A DNA stretch of 33,594 nt, taken from positions 1 to 33,594 of the forward strand of contig DATHBT010000025.1 of NCBI GenBank assembly GCA_035295985.1, in the 5' to 3' direction. Below are positions 6,252 through 14,528 of this stretch, in pieces. Each line of letters opens with the position of its first letter. Position 1 is the stretch's first letter. Made by a program: the position numbers and the translations under genes. Below the pieces are notes generated by a model, which was given only the letters and a program-made list of their open reading frames with translations, was not told where the DNA came from and made no database searches. The stretch comes from JAIVGV01 sp035295985. Its GTDB lineage: Bacteria; Acidobacteriota; Blastocatellia; Pyrinomonadales; Pyrinomonadaceae.

Positions 6252-8885
6252 CTACGCCCTTTTGGCGGCGCGGACTGTGCCGCCTTCCGCGCCGCCTTCT
6301 TCGGCGATTCGACGCAGCTCAAACAGCTTCATCAGCGCCTCGACTGGCGAGAGGTTGTTTACGTCCGAGTCGAGCAACGCACGGATGAGACGGGACTGCC
6401 GCTCGGCGTCCAGCGGCGCAGACGCCGACGGCCGCGCCGGCACGTCGCCCGCGACGCGGACTTCGACGCCGCGGGCCGGCGACTCGTACTCGGCGAGAAG
6501 TTCCTCGGCGCGGCGGACGACGGGGCGCGGCAGGCCCGCCAGCTTGGCGGCGTAAACGCCGTAGCTGCGCTCGGCGCTGCCGGGCGAGACGCGGTGGAGG
6601 AAGACCAGTTCTCCGTCCTCTTCGGCGATCTCGACGTGCAGGTTCTCGACGCGCGGGAGCACGTCGGCGAGCGCGGTCAGCTCGTGGTAGTGCGTGGCGA
6701 AGAGCGTGCGCGCCCGCAAATTCGGGTGGTTATGCAGGTGTTCGAGGACGGCGCGCGCGACGGCCAGCCCGTCGTAGGTCGAAGTGCCGCGGCCGAGTTC
6801 GTCCAAAAGAATCAGCGAGCGCGGCGTGGCTTGGTTGAGGATGTGCGCGGTCTCGACCATCTCGGTCATGAAGGTCGATTCGCCGCTGCCGATGCGGTCG
6901 TAGAGGCCGATGCGCGTGAAGACGCGGTCGCACAGTCCGACCGTCGCGGAGCGCGCGGGTACGAAGCTGCCGGCCTGCGCCATCAGGACGATGAGCGCGG
7001 TCTGCCGCAGAAAAGTTGACTTGCCCGACATGTTCGGCCCCGTGATGAGCGCGATGTCGTGCGAGCCTTCGCCGCCGAGCGAAAGATCGTTGGCGACGAA
7101 GCGACCTTCATCGACGACGCGCTCAAGGGCCGGGTGGCGGCCCTGGCTGATTCGCAGCAGCGGCGCGTCGATTACGTTCGGCCGCACGTAGTCGTATCGG
7201 TCGGCAGCCTCGGCGAAGGAGGCGGCGGCGTCGAGGTGCGCGAGCGCGGCGGCGGCCGACAGGATTTCGTCGCGGCGCTTGCCGATCTCGACACAGACCT
7301 TGCGGAAGATGCCGGCTTCGAGTTCCGCGATGCGCTCCTGCGCGTTGACGACCAGCGACTCGTACTCCTTGAGTTCGAGCGTGACGAAGCGCTCGGCCTG
7401 CGTGAGGGTCTGCTTGCGCGTGAAGCCCGCGGGGACGAGGTGCAGGTTCGGCCGCGTCACCTCGATGTAGTGGCCGAAGACCTTGTTGAAGCCTACGCGC
7501 AAACTCTTAATGCCCGTGCGCGCCCGCTCGCGCTGCTCCATCTCGGCGAGCACGGTGCGGCCGTTCTTCAACAACTCACGCAGCTTATCCAACTCGTCCG
7601 AATAGCCGGCGCGGATGACGCCGACCGTTTCGCCGCGGCTCCGCGGCTCGTCGTTGAGAGCTTCGCGGATGACGCGCAAGACCCCTTCGCATTCCGGCAG
7701 CGACGCGAGCAGTGAGCCGAATCGCGCGGCCTCCTGCCGCAACACGGCGCGGACGCGCGGGATGGCGGCGATTCCCTGCCCCAGCGCAAGCACCTCGCCG
7801 GCCGAGGCGAGGCCGGCGCGTGCGCGGCCCGACAGGCGTTCGAGATCGTGGACGAGTTCGAGCGCGGCGAGGAGTTCGGCGCGGGCGCGGGCGTTGTCTC
7901 TCAACCACGCAACGTGCTCGTGGCGGCGCGCTATCTCAGCCGCGTCGAGGAGGGGCTGTCGCAGCCACTGGCGCAGCCGCCGCCCGCCCATCGCGGTGCG
8001 AGTCTGATCGAGCGTTTCGAGCAGAGAGGGCGCGCCGCCGACGCTCTCCAGCACTTCGAGGCTGCGCAGGGTCTGCTGATCGAGCAGCATGAAGTTGCCC
8101 GTGTGGTAGCGGACGAGCTTCGTCAACTGGACGGCTGAGGCAGACTGCGTGTCGCGCAGGTACGCGAGGATCGCGCCGGCCGCCGCCGCGGCCAGCGGGG
8201 AGTCGGCCACGCCGAAAGGCGCGAGCGAGCGCGTACCGAAGTGTTTGAGAAGCACCGCGCGCGCGGCCTGCGCGGCGAAGTCGTCGTCCTCGCGGCGCGT
8301 GACGAAGCAGGGCAGGGCGTCGTCTTTGACCGTGAGCGACTTGGGTATGAGAACTTCGGCCGGGGCGATGCGCCGCAGCTCGCCGAGGGCGTCGGAGGCG
8401 TCGATCTCGGTCGCAGCGAATTCGCCGGTGGTCACGTCGGCGTAACTGATGCCGGCGCGGCGACCGTCGGTCGAGTAAGCCGCGAGGTAGTTGTTGGCCT
8501 TGCTCTCAAGCAGGCCCGGCTCGACGACCGTGCCGGGCGTGACCACCCGCACAACGTCGCGCTCGATGAGGCCGCGGCCGGGGCCGCCTTTGACCGGCTC
8601 CGTCGAGAGCTGTTCGCAGAGGGCGACGCGGTGGCCGCGGGAGATGAGGGTGGCGAGGTGGCGTTCCAGGCTGTGGTGCGGGACGCCTGCGAGCGGGACG
8701 CGGAAGTTGCGGCCCATGGGCTTCGACGTGAGGACGATGCCGAGTTCGCGCGCGACTATGCGTGCGTCGTCGTCGAACGCCTCGTAGAAGTCGCCGATGC
8801 GGAAGAGGAGGATCGCGTCCGGGTGGCGGCGCTTGATGTCGAGGTACTGCTTGCGGAGGGGCGGGCCGGCCGCCGTGTTGGTCAT
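6252..8885 (-). CDS. mutS: DNA mismatch repair protein MutS
   Basis: Recognises mismatches and signals repair. The 877 residues match MutS1 length. The mismatch-binding motif is F33-Y-E35 in RIGDFYEAF. Connector, lever and clamp domains follow. The ATPase has Walker A GPNMSGKST (616-624), the signature around SGESTFMTEM (667-676), Walker B LILLDE near 691-696 and THYHE near 731-735. The C-terminal tail (about 820-877) has the short DNLSPxEAL-like dimerisation helix (NNLSPVEALMKL). The ATG at 8885 overlaps the stop of the upstream nuclease-like gene as ATGA; the frame stays open further upstream, but that part is an artefact reading against the upstream gene. mutL is not in the window. Confidence 0.96.
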   Translation of the reverse strand: MTNTAAGPPLRKQYLDIKRRHPDAILLFRIGDFYEAFDDDARIVARELGIVLTSKPMGRNFRVPLAGVPHHSLERHLATLISRGHRVALCEQLSTEPVKGGPGRGLIERDVVRVVTPGTVVEPGLLESKANNYLAAYSTDGRRAGISYADVTTGEFAATEIDASDALGELRRIAPAEVLIPKSLTVKDDALPCFVTRREDDDFAAQAARAVLLKHFGTRSLAPFGVADSPLAAAAAGAILAYLRDTQSASAVQLTKLVRYHTGNFMLLDQQTLRSLEVLESVGGAPSLLETLDQTRTAMGGRRLRQWLRQPLLDAAEIARRHEHVAWLRDNARARAELLAALELVHDLERLSGRARAGLASAGEVLALGQGIAAIPRVRAVLRQEAARFGSLLASLPECEGVLRVIREALNDEPRSRGETVGVIRAGYSDELDKLRELLKNGRTVLAEMEQRERARTGIKSLRVGFNKVFGHYIEVTRPNLHLVPAGFTRKQTLTQAERFVTLELKEYESLVVNAQERIAELEAGIFRKVCVEIGKRRDEILSAAAALAHLDAAASFAEAADRYDYVRPNVIDAPLLRISQGRHPALERVVDEGRFVANDLSLGGEGSHDIALITGPNMSGKSTFLRQTALIVLMAQAGSFVPARSATVGLCDRVFTRIGLYDRIGSGESTFMTEMVETAHILNQATPRSLILLDELGRGTSTYDGLAVARAVLEHLHNHPNLRARTLFATHYHELTALADVLPRVENLHVEIAEEDGELVFLHRVSPGSAERSYGVYAAKLAGLPRPVVRRAEELLAEYESPARGVEVRVAGDVPARPSASAPLDAERQSRLIRALLDSDVNNLSPVEALMKLFELRRIAEEGGAEGGTVRAAKRA

Positions 8886-9610
8886 CTTCCGATGAACTCC
8901 GGCAGGAGGTCTGAGACCGACGCGAGCGCGCGGTGGAGGCGGTGCAGCTGCTCGAAACTGACGACCGTGGTCACGTTCCCGATCTCGTGGAACGGGCCTG
9001 TGCGCGCTAGCGACATCTGTAGTTGCGCGCGGTTCGTGTCGCGCTCGGATGCCACGACTAAAAAAGGTTTGGATCGCTGCGACTCGTAGGCGCGTTTCAG
9101 CTTCGCGAGCGCGGCGTCCACGTTCCCCTTGCGCTGCACCTCGAAGACGTGGCTGATGCGCGGGCTGCTGTCGGCGTCGCGCCAGACCACGTCGTAGTAG
9201 TCGAACTCCTTCTCGGCGTGACGGCCCAGGGCGCGGGCGATGTCGATGAGCATCTGCTGCACGTCGCCGTGCGACAACCCTTCGGCGGCGAGCTGCGCCG
9301 CCGGCCCGGGCTCGAACTCGAAGGAAAAGCTCGGCGCTTCTTCCTCGACGCGGCGGCGCCCCTGCCGCGTGATCGTCCACAGGCCGCGGCGGCGCTCGAT
9401 CTGCCGCTTGTCGTCGAGCTCGCGGCCGGCCTGCTGGACGTGGCGACGCCAGCGGCGGTCGTCGCGCGTGGGCGCCGAGTCCGCGCCGCCCATCTGCGGG
9501 AAGTAAGCGACGAGGCGGTCGTAGAGGAAGCGCACGTCGTCCGTGCCGCCGGTGGCGGCGAGTTCTTGCAGGATGGGTAGTTCCAGGCGCGCGACGCCGG
9601 GTTGTGCCAT
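8882..9610 (-). CDS. Mrr-N winged-helix plus PD-(D/E)XK-like protein, coupled to mutS
   Basis: Probable DNA-binding and possibly nuclease protein, not an exact known family by my reading. Residues 8-88 resemble the Mrr N-terminal winged helix: a helix around LPILQELAATGG, then W54, then RRGLWTITRQGRR (74-86). Residues 130-200 resemble a PD-(D/E)XK core: D140 at the end of a strand (FDYYDVVW), then E157-V-Q159-R-K161 (the ExQxK variant) followed by a helix and the strand KPFLVVAS (181-188). Its TGA overlaps the mutS ATG (ATGA), implying translational coupling. It could instead be a non-catalytic transcriptional or restriction-related regulator. The ATG is supported by position but has no strong ribosome binding site. 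Confidence 0.6.
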   Translation of the reverse strand: MAQPGVARLELPILQELAATGGTDDVRFLYDRLVAYFPQMGGADSAPTRDDRRWRRHVQQAGRELDDKRQIERRRGLWTITRQGRRRVEEEAPSFSFEFEPGPAAQLAAEGLSHGDVQQMLIDIARALGRHAEKEFDYYDVVWRDADSSPRISHVFEVQRKGNVDAALAKLKRAYESQRSKPFLVVASERDTNRAQLQMSLARTGPFHEIGNVTTVVSFEQLHRLHRALASVSDLLPEFIGR

Positions 9611-9720
9611 CGCCTAAAAACTTTCGGGAGCGTTTAGGGTTGCGGCGGCTGGCGGGAAGGCCAGAGCGTGTCGAGTTGACGACGGAAAACTTACAAGAGG
9701 TGTGCGGGGTTTATCAAGCC

Positions 9721-9760
9721 CGCAAGAGAAGCGGGCGGCGAGCTTGGAAGCTCGCCGCCC
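9721..9760 (-). terminator. Strong hairpin downstream of the ftsH-like gene
   Basis: GGGCGGCGAGCTT (9733-9745) and AAGCTCGCCGCCC (9748-9760) are perfect complements, giving a 13-bp GC-rich stem with a minimal loop. A second, overlapping hairpin is possible with GCCCGC/GCGGGC at about 9718-9736. It lies 30 bp beyond the stop of the minus-strand ftsH-like gene and before the nuclease-like gene. There is no clear T-run on the minus strand, so it may slow or process transcripts rather than be a classic intrinsic terminator. Confidence 0.6.
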
Positions 9761-9789
9761 GTCGTATGTCTTGCTCCGCGTCTGTGTGT

Positions 9790-11580
9790 TCAGGCCGCGG
9801 CCTGCGTGGTGTGGAGGCCAAAGCAGGCTTTGATCTCGTCGGAGTCGAGCGTGTCTCGTTCCATCAGGCCGGCCGAGAGCAGCGCGATCTCTTCGCGGCG
9901 CGCGGCGACGATCTCGCAGGCGCGCTTAAGCTGCGCAGCGATGATGGCGTTCGTCTCGCCCTCGACCGAGTCGAGGAGCGACTGGCTGCGCGGGTCTTCG
10001 GGCTTGCCGAGGTGGACGGGGCCGAGGGCGCTCATGCCGAACTCGGCGACCATCCGCCGCGCGATCTCGACCGCGCGCTCGATGTCGTTCGACGCGCCCG
10101 CGGTCATCGTGTCGAGGATAACCATCTCGGCGGCGCGCCCGCCGAGCAGCATGGCGATCTGATCTTCCAAATAGTCGCGCGTCCTCATCAGCCGGTCGCG
10201 TTCGGGCAGGGACTGCGTGACGCCGAGCGCGCGCCCGCGCGGCAGGATCGAGACCTTGTGGATCGGGTCGGTGTTCTTAACTTCCAACCCGACGGCGACG
10301 TGCCCCGCCTCGTGGACGGCCGTCACCCAGCGCTCGCCCTCGTCCATCATGAAGCCGTGCCGCTCCGCGCCCATCAGGATTTTGTCGCGCGCGTGCTCGA
10401 CGTGCGGTCGGCCGATTGCTTCGGCGTTGTCGCGCGTGGCGGCGATGGCGGCCTCGTTCAGGAGGTTGGCGAGGTCAGCGCCGGAGAAGCCGGGCGTGCC
10501 GCGCGCGATCCAGCCGAGTTCGAGGCCGTCTTCGAGCTTCAGCTTGCGCGCGTGGACTTGCAGGATCGCCTCGCGGCCGCGCACGTCGGCGAAGTTGACG
10601 GTGATCTCGCGGTCGAAGCGGCCCGGACGGGTGAGCGCCTGATCGAGTATGTCTGGGCGGTTCGTCGAGGCGATGACGACGACGCCGGAGAGCTGCGCGA
10701 AGCCGTCCATCTCGATGAGCAACTGGTTGAGCGTCTGATCCTGATCGGCAGAGGCGGAATCGTTGCCGCGCCCGCGGCGGCGGCCCAGGGCGTCGATCTC
10801 GTCGATGAAGACGACGCAGGGCGACAGATCCCTCGCCTTGGCGAAGAGGCGGCGGACGCGCGAAGCGCCGAGGCCGGCGAACTTCTCCTGAAAGCTCGAA
10901 CCCGAAACCGAGATGAATGGCACGCCCGCCTCGTGCGCGGCGGCGCGCGCGAGCAGGGTCTTCCCCGTGCCCGGAGGCCCGGACATCAATATGCCGCGCG
11001 GCGCGCGCCCGCCGAGACGGCCGAAGCGCGTGGGGTCGCGCAGGAACTCGATGGTCTCGGCCAGTTCGGCCTTCGCCTCGTCAACGCCGGCCACGTCGTC
11101 GAACGTCACGCCCCTGTCGCCCGCCTCGTTCTCGACGCGGAACTCGCTGTGGCCGCCCATGCTCGCGTAAACGCGCCAGCCGATGAAGGCCATCACGCCG
11201 AGCATCAGCAGGGCGAAGAGCCAGTTGAGCGCGGACGAGAGGGGCCCCGGCCGCATCGAGCGGAACTCGATTGACTGGCCGCGGTCGCTGAACGCCTTGA
11301 CGATCTCCTGCCGCGCGAGCGAGTCGGTCACGACGGCCTGCGCCTGCGTGCCGTCGGCCCTCGTGACGACCAGCATCTCGCCGTCAACGACGAGCGACTC
11401 GCCGGCTGAATTAGACACGATCTGCCGCAGTTGCGTGTAGTTTACGTCCTCCACCACGGGCTGGCGGCCCTGCGTGTAGAGGTGCAGGCCGACGGCGGCG
11501 AGGAGCGCGAGGAGCGCGACGGCGGCTACCACGCGCGCGGTGCGCTGCTGCGTGCGGGGGGACAGGCGTGACAAGGGCAT
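9790..11580 (-). CDS. ftsH: ATP-dependent zinc metalloprotease FtsH-type
   Basis: Membrane-bound AAA protease that degrades membrane and regulatory proteins. Order: TM1 (about 17-34), small periplasmic domain (40-112), TM2 (about 117-138), AAA module with Walker A GPPGTGKT (201-208), Walker B VVFIDEID (256-263) and the SRH arginines in RPGRFDR (318-324), then the zinc protease with HEAGH (423-427) and D499 in AGASND as third ligand. The pore-loop motif, usually Phe-Val-Gly, is F234-A-G236. At 596 residues it is slightly short at the C-terminus and lacks a long tail. GGAGAG precedes the ATG. It stands alone between a strong downstream hairpin and a 612-bp upstream gap. It may be a second FtsH paralogue rather than the essential one. 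Confidence 0.93.
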   Translation of the reverse strand: MPLSRLSPRTQQRTARVVAAVALLALLAAVGLHLYTQGRQPVVEDVNYTQLRQIVSNSAGESLVVDGEMLVVTRADGTQAQAVVTDSLARQEIVKAFSDRGQSIEFRSMRPGPLSSALNWLFALLMLGVMAFIGWRVYASMGGHSEFRVENEAGDRGVTFDDVAGVDEAKAELAETIEFLRDPTRFGRLGGRAPRGILMSGPPGTGKTLLARAAAHEAGVPFISVSGSSFQEKFAGLGASRVRRLFAKARDLSPCVVFIDEIDALGRRRGRGNDSASADQDQTLNQLLIEMDGFAQLSGVVVIASTNRPDILDQALTRPGRFDREITVNFADVRGREAILQVHARKLKLEDGLELGWIARGTPGFSGADLANLLNEAAIAATRDNAEAIGRPHVEHARDKILMGAERHGFMMDEGERWVTAVHEAGHVAVGLEVKNTDPIHKVSILPRGRALGVTQSLPERDRLMRTRDYLEDQIAMLLGGRAAEMVILDTMTAGASNDIERAVEIARRMVAEFGMSALGPVHLGKPEDPRSQSLLDSVEGETNAIIAAQLKRACEIVAARREEIALLSAGLMERDTLDSDEIKACFGLHTTQAAA

Positions 11581-12192
11581 AAAACTCTCCGAAGGGTCGC
11601 GGCCCGTAGAAAGGGGGAGGGCCGCGCTCTTGAACGAAACAAAGAGCTTGCGACTGACCGATATATGTTAGGGGTTCTTGCTAAAGGCCGACCGAGCGGA
11701 AGTTGCGGCAGGACTTTGCGTGTGGGTTCGGCGCGCGGGACAGCGCGCCGGCCCGAATTCACTTTATCATCCGCGTAGCGGCCAAGTCCAGCCTCGACTT
11801 TTCAAAAAGCTCCCGGCGCGTTGGCGTCACCCGCGGGGACGGCGCGCGGCGGAAACTCAAAATTCACTCAGGCCTCCGGCACTCGGATGTGAGAGATTTC
11901 TCTCAAGTTGGCCGTTGCTTTTCCGCCCGCCCGACGCTGGCGGTTCTTGATTCGATTCCGAACACGCGGATGATTGCGACTCGGAACCGATGCATTCAAC
12001 TGGGACGGGCGGGGTGGCCCAACTAGCCCGTGGCGATTCTGGGTGGCAGGTTCAAGTTGTGAAATAGCAGAACTTAAGGACTGGAGCGGCCGGCCGAGGG
12101 GCGGCTGGCATGGCCGTTGCACTTACCCGGTGCGGCGGGTTCGGTTGAACCAGAGTTAGTTGAGACAACTTAGGGAGAAGGAGAACGCGAAA
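11581..12192. other. 612-bp divergent intergenic region
   Basis: The region lies between the ftsH-like gene (minus) and the small lmo0937-type gene (plus). It has lower GC than the genes, and short open frames here show no ribosome binding site or recognisable protein. It must hold the ftsH-like promoter near 11620-11720 (an AT-rich ATATAT stretch occurs at about 11662), but I cannot define the hexamers. A sigma-54 promoter lies at 12106-12121. A purine-rich ribosome binding site (GGGAGAAGGAG) precedes the plus-strand gene at about 12173-12184. Confidence 0.55.
12106..12121 (+). promoter_or_regulatory. Sigma-54 (RpoN) -24/-12 promoter
   Basis: TGGCATGGCCGTTGCA matches the consensus TGGCACGNNNNTTGCW at every fixed position except one (T for C). 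The invariant GG (12107-12108) and GC (12119-12120) are separated by exactly ten bases. Transcription would start near 12132-12134, about 60 bases before the ATG of the small membrane protein. An enhancer-binding activator would be required; its site may lie in the long upstream gap. Confidence 0.75.
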
Positions 12193-12339
12193 ATGTTGTG
12201 GACGATTCTGGTGGTGCTTCTGGTGTTGTGGCTTCTCGGCCTTATCGGCGGCGTGGGCGGCAGCTTGATCCACCTGCTCCTCGTGGTGGCGCTCGTCGTG
12301 CTGCTCATTAATCTGCTGACCGGCAGGCGCACGGTCTAA
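12193..12339 (+). CDS. lmo0937-family small membrane protein (48 aa)
   Basis: A 48-residue, almost wholly hydrophobic protein: MLWTILVVLLVLWLLGLIGG, a Gly/Ser turn, IHLLLVVALVVLLINLLTG, then RRTV. This two-helix hairpin with a central Gly-rich turn and a basic end is the pattern of the lmo0937/DUF5670 family, found widely and often linked to envelope stress. The ribosome binding site GGGAGAAGGAG is excellent, a sigma-54 promoter lies 70 bp upstream and a hairpin terminator follows, so it forms a complete monocistronic unit. The biochemical role is unknown. It is inserted in the inner membrane by prediction. Confidence 0.85.
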   Translation: MLWTILVVLLVLWLLGLIGGVGGSLIHLLLVVALVVLLINLLTGRRTV

Positions 12340-12375
12340 CCGGCTCGGCCGGCTAGACTCTGAGAACAACTTAAT

Positions 12376-12424
12376 AGCGAAAACGGGACGCGGCCCCTCC
12401 GGGGTCGGCGTCCCTTCTCGCTTT
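12376..12424. terminator. Bidirectional hairpin terminator
   Basis: GGGACGC (12385-12391) pairs with GCGTCCC (12408-12414), with further GC pairing inside (GGCCCC with GGGGTC) and partial outer pairing (AGCGA with TCGCT). It is followed by TTCTCGCTTT on the plus strand and by an A/T-containing tail in the other direction. It lies between the convergent small-membrane-protein gene and the M14 peptidase gene. Confidence 0.7.
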
Positions 12425-12456
12425 CGGGGCGACTAAATCGCCTACTGGACTTTCGG

Positions 12457-14283
12457 CTACTGGCTGAAGTCGGACAGCTTCGCCTTCAGCGGCGCGGTGA
12501 CGCGGCCGACCGGATAGACGTTCATCTCCCTGTCCCAGTAGGGCGACCGCTCGTAGAAGAAGCGCAGGCGGTCGCGCGGGCTGGCGGCGAACTTCGGATC
12601 GTTTGCCAGCCGCTGCTCGAACTCCTTCCGCAAACCCTCGTCCTTCGCCAGCATCTCGCGGGCGAGCTTTTCGAGGACGTAATTCTCGCCGTACTCCTTC
12701 TGCTCGAAGATCGAGTTGAAGAAGCCCCAGGCGACGAACGAGTCGGGCGAGTCGGGTTCGAGCAGGTAGAGCGCGACGCGCGCAGAGGGCTGCGCCATCG
12801 GCACGACGACCGAGCCGGCCGGATACGTCCTCGTCTCCTTCAGCGGCTGATTCTTCTGCGAGACCGGCACTCGGCCCTCGAACGAAGCGGGCGACCACCT
12901 CACCTCGGTGAAACGATAGCTCTCAACTTCAACAGTCAGCGGCCCGGCCAGCCTTTGCAACTTGAGGCCGTGCAGCGCGAGCACTTGGATCACTTCTTGC
13001 CACTGCGGCGGGACGACGTAGTAGAGCGGCACAGCCACGGCCTGGACGGCCCGCGCCTCGTTGTAGAACGGCACGGTCAGCTCGACCGGCTTGTCGCCGT
13101 AGATGACGCGCGTCGCGCCCGACACGTCGCTCTGCTCGACTTTGAACTCGACGGCCTTCAATTTCAATGGCACCGACTTATCAGTGAACGCCAGCCGGAT
13201 CGGGACTTTCCTCGACGGGTCGTAGCCCGCGCCCTCCTTCGTAACCGCCTCGTCCGTCTTGCGCACGGCGCGCAGCCAGCCCGCCGGGTCGCGGTTCACG
13301 TCTTCGAGCGCGGCGCGCAGCACGTCGTAAGTCCCCCGGACGCGCGGCCGATAGGGCTTGAGCATGTGCGTCTCGATGAGCAGGCCGGGCCGGTTGCGCA
13401 GCGGCGTGTACCCGGTCGCGAAGCGCGGCGTGCCGATGAAACCCTCGACGCCTTTGCCCGCCGGGTCGCGGTTATCCCGGAAGACCATGTAGGTAGCGAT
13501 CAGATTCCCGTAGCTTTCGGCCGCCGGCATGATGCGCCCCTCGAAGGCGGCCTTCATCCAGCCGCGAAGCGGTTCCGGGATGTTCTCGTGCTGCTCGTAC
13601 TGGTAGGTGAGGTTGTACTGAAAATCCGCGCCGTCAGTCACGTGGCAGTCGATGAAGAGATCGGGCGACCACTCGTTCCATAGGCGCATCCACACGCGCG
13701 TCTCCGGCGCGTCGAGCTTCATGTAGTCGCGGTTGAGATTAAGGTTCGAGGTGGTCGCGCGCCAACCGACCTCTTCGGGGCCGTTCTGGTTGATTCGATT
13801 GAACGGGCTGCGCCGCTCGTGGCCGTCCACGTTGAAGACGGGGATGAAGAGCACGACGACGCGGTCGAGCAGGCGCGGGTGAGTCTTTAAGACCGCTATG
13901 TCGCGGAGCAGGGCGAGGCCGGCGTCTTTGCCGTCCGTCTCGCCCGCGTGGATGTTGGCCTGCACGAGCACGACGACCTTGTTCGCTTTGCGCGCCGCCG
14001 CGGGCGTGAAGTCGCCGCCTGCCGCGGCGATCATGAGCGCCATCGGGCGGCCCTCGCCGCTGCGGCCGAAATCGGTCAGGCGTATGAGCGGCGAGGCGTC
14101 GGCGAGCTTGCGCGCGTAGGCGAGCGTGTCCTCGTAGTTCGGCGTCTCGCGGTAGTCCGTGCGCTCCGCGTGGGTCAGCCACTCCGCGGGCACGGGCGGT
14201 GATTGTGAACCTTGCGAATTTGCGTGTGTGTTCAAGGCCGTAAATGTCAGCAGCAGGCAGAAGACTCTGGCGGGTCGTTTCAC
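12457..14283 (-). CDS. Secreted M14-family zinc carboxypeptidase-like protein
   Basis: Extracytoplasmic metallopeptidase. Residues 1-23 form a signal peptide (basic start, hydrophobic core, then Ala-Asn-Ser). The M14 domain spans about 45-345. Zinc ligands are H112 and E115 in IHAGETDG and H214 in DCHVTDG. N184-R185-D186 provides the substrate-carboxylate Arg. E304 in LLIETHMLKP is the catalytic glutamate. About 250 further residues (350-608), mostly beta-strand-like, follow and are not recognised. Length (608) and the LIETH motif resemble the large bacterial M14 proteins rather than digestive carboxypeptidases. The start is GTG with a weak ribosome binding site. It is separated from the next gene on the same strand by about 70 bp. 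The substrate is unknown. Confidence 0.88.
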   Translation of the reverse strand: MKRPARVFCLLLTFTALNTHANSQGSQSPPVPAEWLTHAERTDYRETPNYEDTLAYARKLADASPLIRLTDFGRSGEGRPMALMIAAAGGDFTPAAARKANKVVVLVQANIHAGETDGKDAGLALLRDIAVLKTHPRLLDRVVVLFIPVFNVDGHERRSPFNRINQNGPEEVGWRATTSNLNLNRDYMKLDAPETRVWMRLWNEWSPDLFIDCHVTDGADFQYNLTYQYEQHENIPEPLRGWMKAAFEGRIMPAAESYGNLIATYMVFRDNRDPAGKGVEGFIGTPRFATGYTPLRNRPGLLIETHMLKPYRPRVRGTYDVLRAALEDVNRDPAGWLRAVRKTDEAVTKEGAGYDPSRKVPIRLAFTDKSVPLKLKAVEFKVEQSDVSGATRVIYGDKPVELTVPFYNEARAVQAVAVPLYYVVPPQWQEVIQVLALHGLKLQRLAGPLTVEVESYRFTEVRWSPASFEGRVPVSQKNQPLKETRTYPAGSVVVPMAQPSARVALYLLEPDSPDSFVAWGFFNSIFEQKEYGENYVLEKLAREMLAKDEGLRKEFEQRLANDPKFAASPRDRLRFFYERSPYWDREMNVYPVGRVTAPLKAKLSDFSQ

Positions 14284-14354
14284 CTGGGGAAAACCTCACT
14301 GGCCGCGGCGGCCTCGCGCGCGTCGGAGGGTGAGACTCACCCCCGGCGGCGCGC

Positions 14355-14528
14355 TCAACTCTTTTTTAAGACCTGACTGCACGCGCGACATTCGAGTCGG
14401 CGTCGCGCGTTCAGCGTGCCGCACGACTGGCAGCGGTTGTACATCGTCCGGGCGAACCAGTTGGTGACGAGCGCGCTGGCGACCAGTATGGCGACGACGA
14501 CCGCGAGGCTGAGCAGCGTGTCCCTCAA
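14355..14528 (-). CDS. Small membrane-anchored zinc-ribbon protein (57 aa)
   Basis: A 57-residue protein with one N-terminal membrane helix (about 4-25) followed by a zinc ribbon, C33-Q-S-C36 and C47-R-A-C50. The start is inferred as TTG, overlapping the TGA of the upstream stress-type gene (TTGA at 14525-14528), the same layout as ATGA coupling; no ATG or GTG is available in frame close by. A purine-rich stretch (GGGGGCGAGG) precedes it. Cysteine spacing and membrane anchoring make it a coherent protein rather than a chance frame. The role is unknown; such ribbons often sit on membrane stress or quality-control proteins. Confidence 0.65.
   Translation of the reverse strand: MRDTLLSLAVVVAILVASALVTNWFARTMYNRCQSCGTLNARRRLECRACSQVLKKS

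Noticed and set aside
8886..9380. N-terminal extension of the mutS frame beyond 8885
   Set aside because: The extension is Arg/Ala low-complexity read through the upstream nuclease-like gene. The ATG overlapping its stop gives a normal MutS start.
11678..12026. Short open frames in the 612-bp intergenic region
   Set aside because: No ribosome binding site, no recognisable protein features and overlapping frames on both strands; more likely regulatory DNA.
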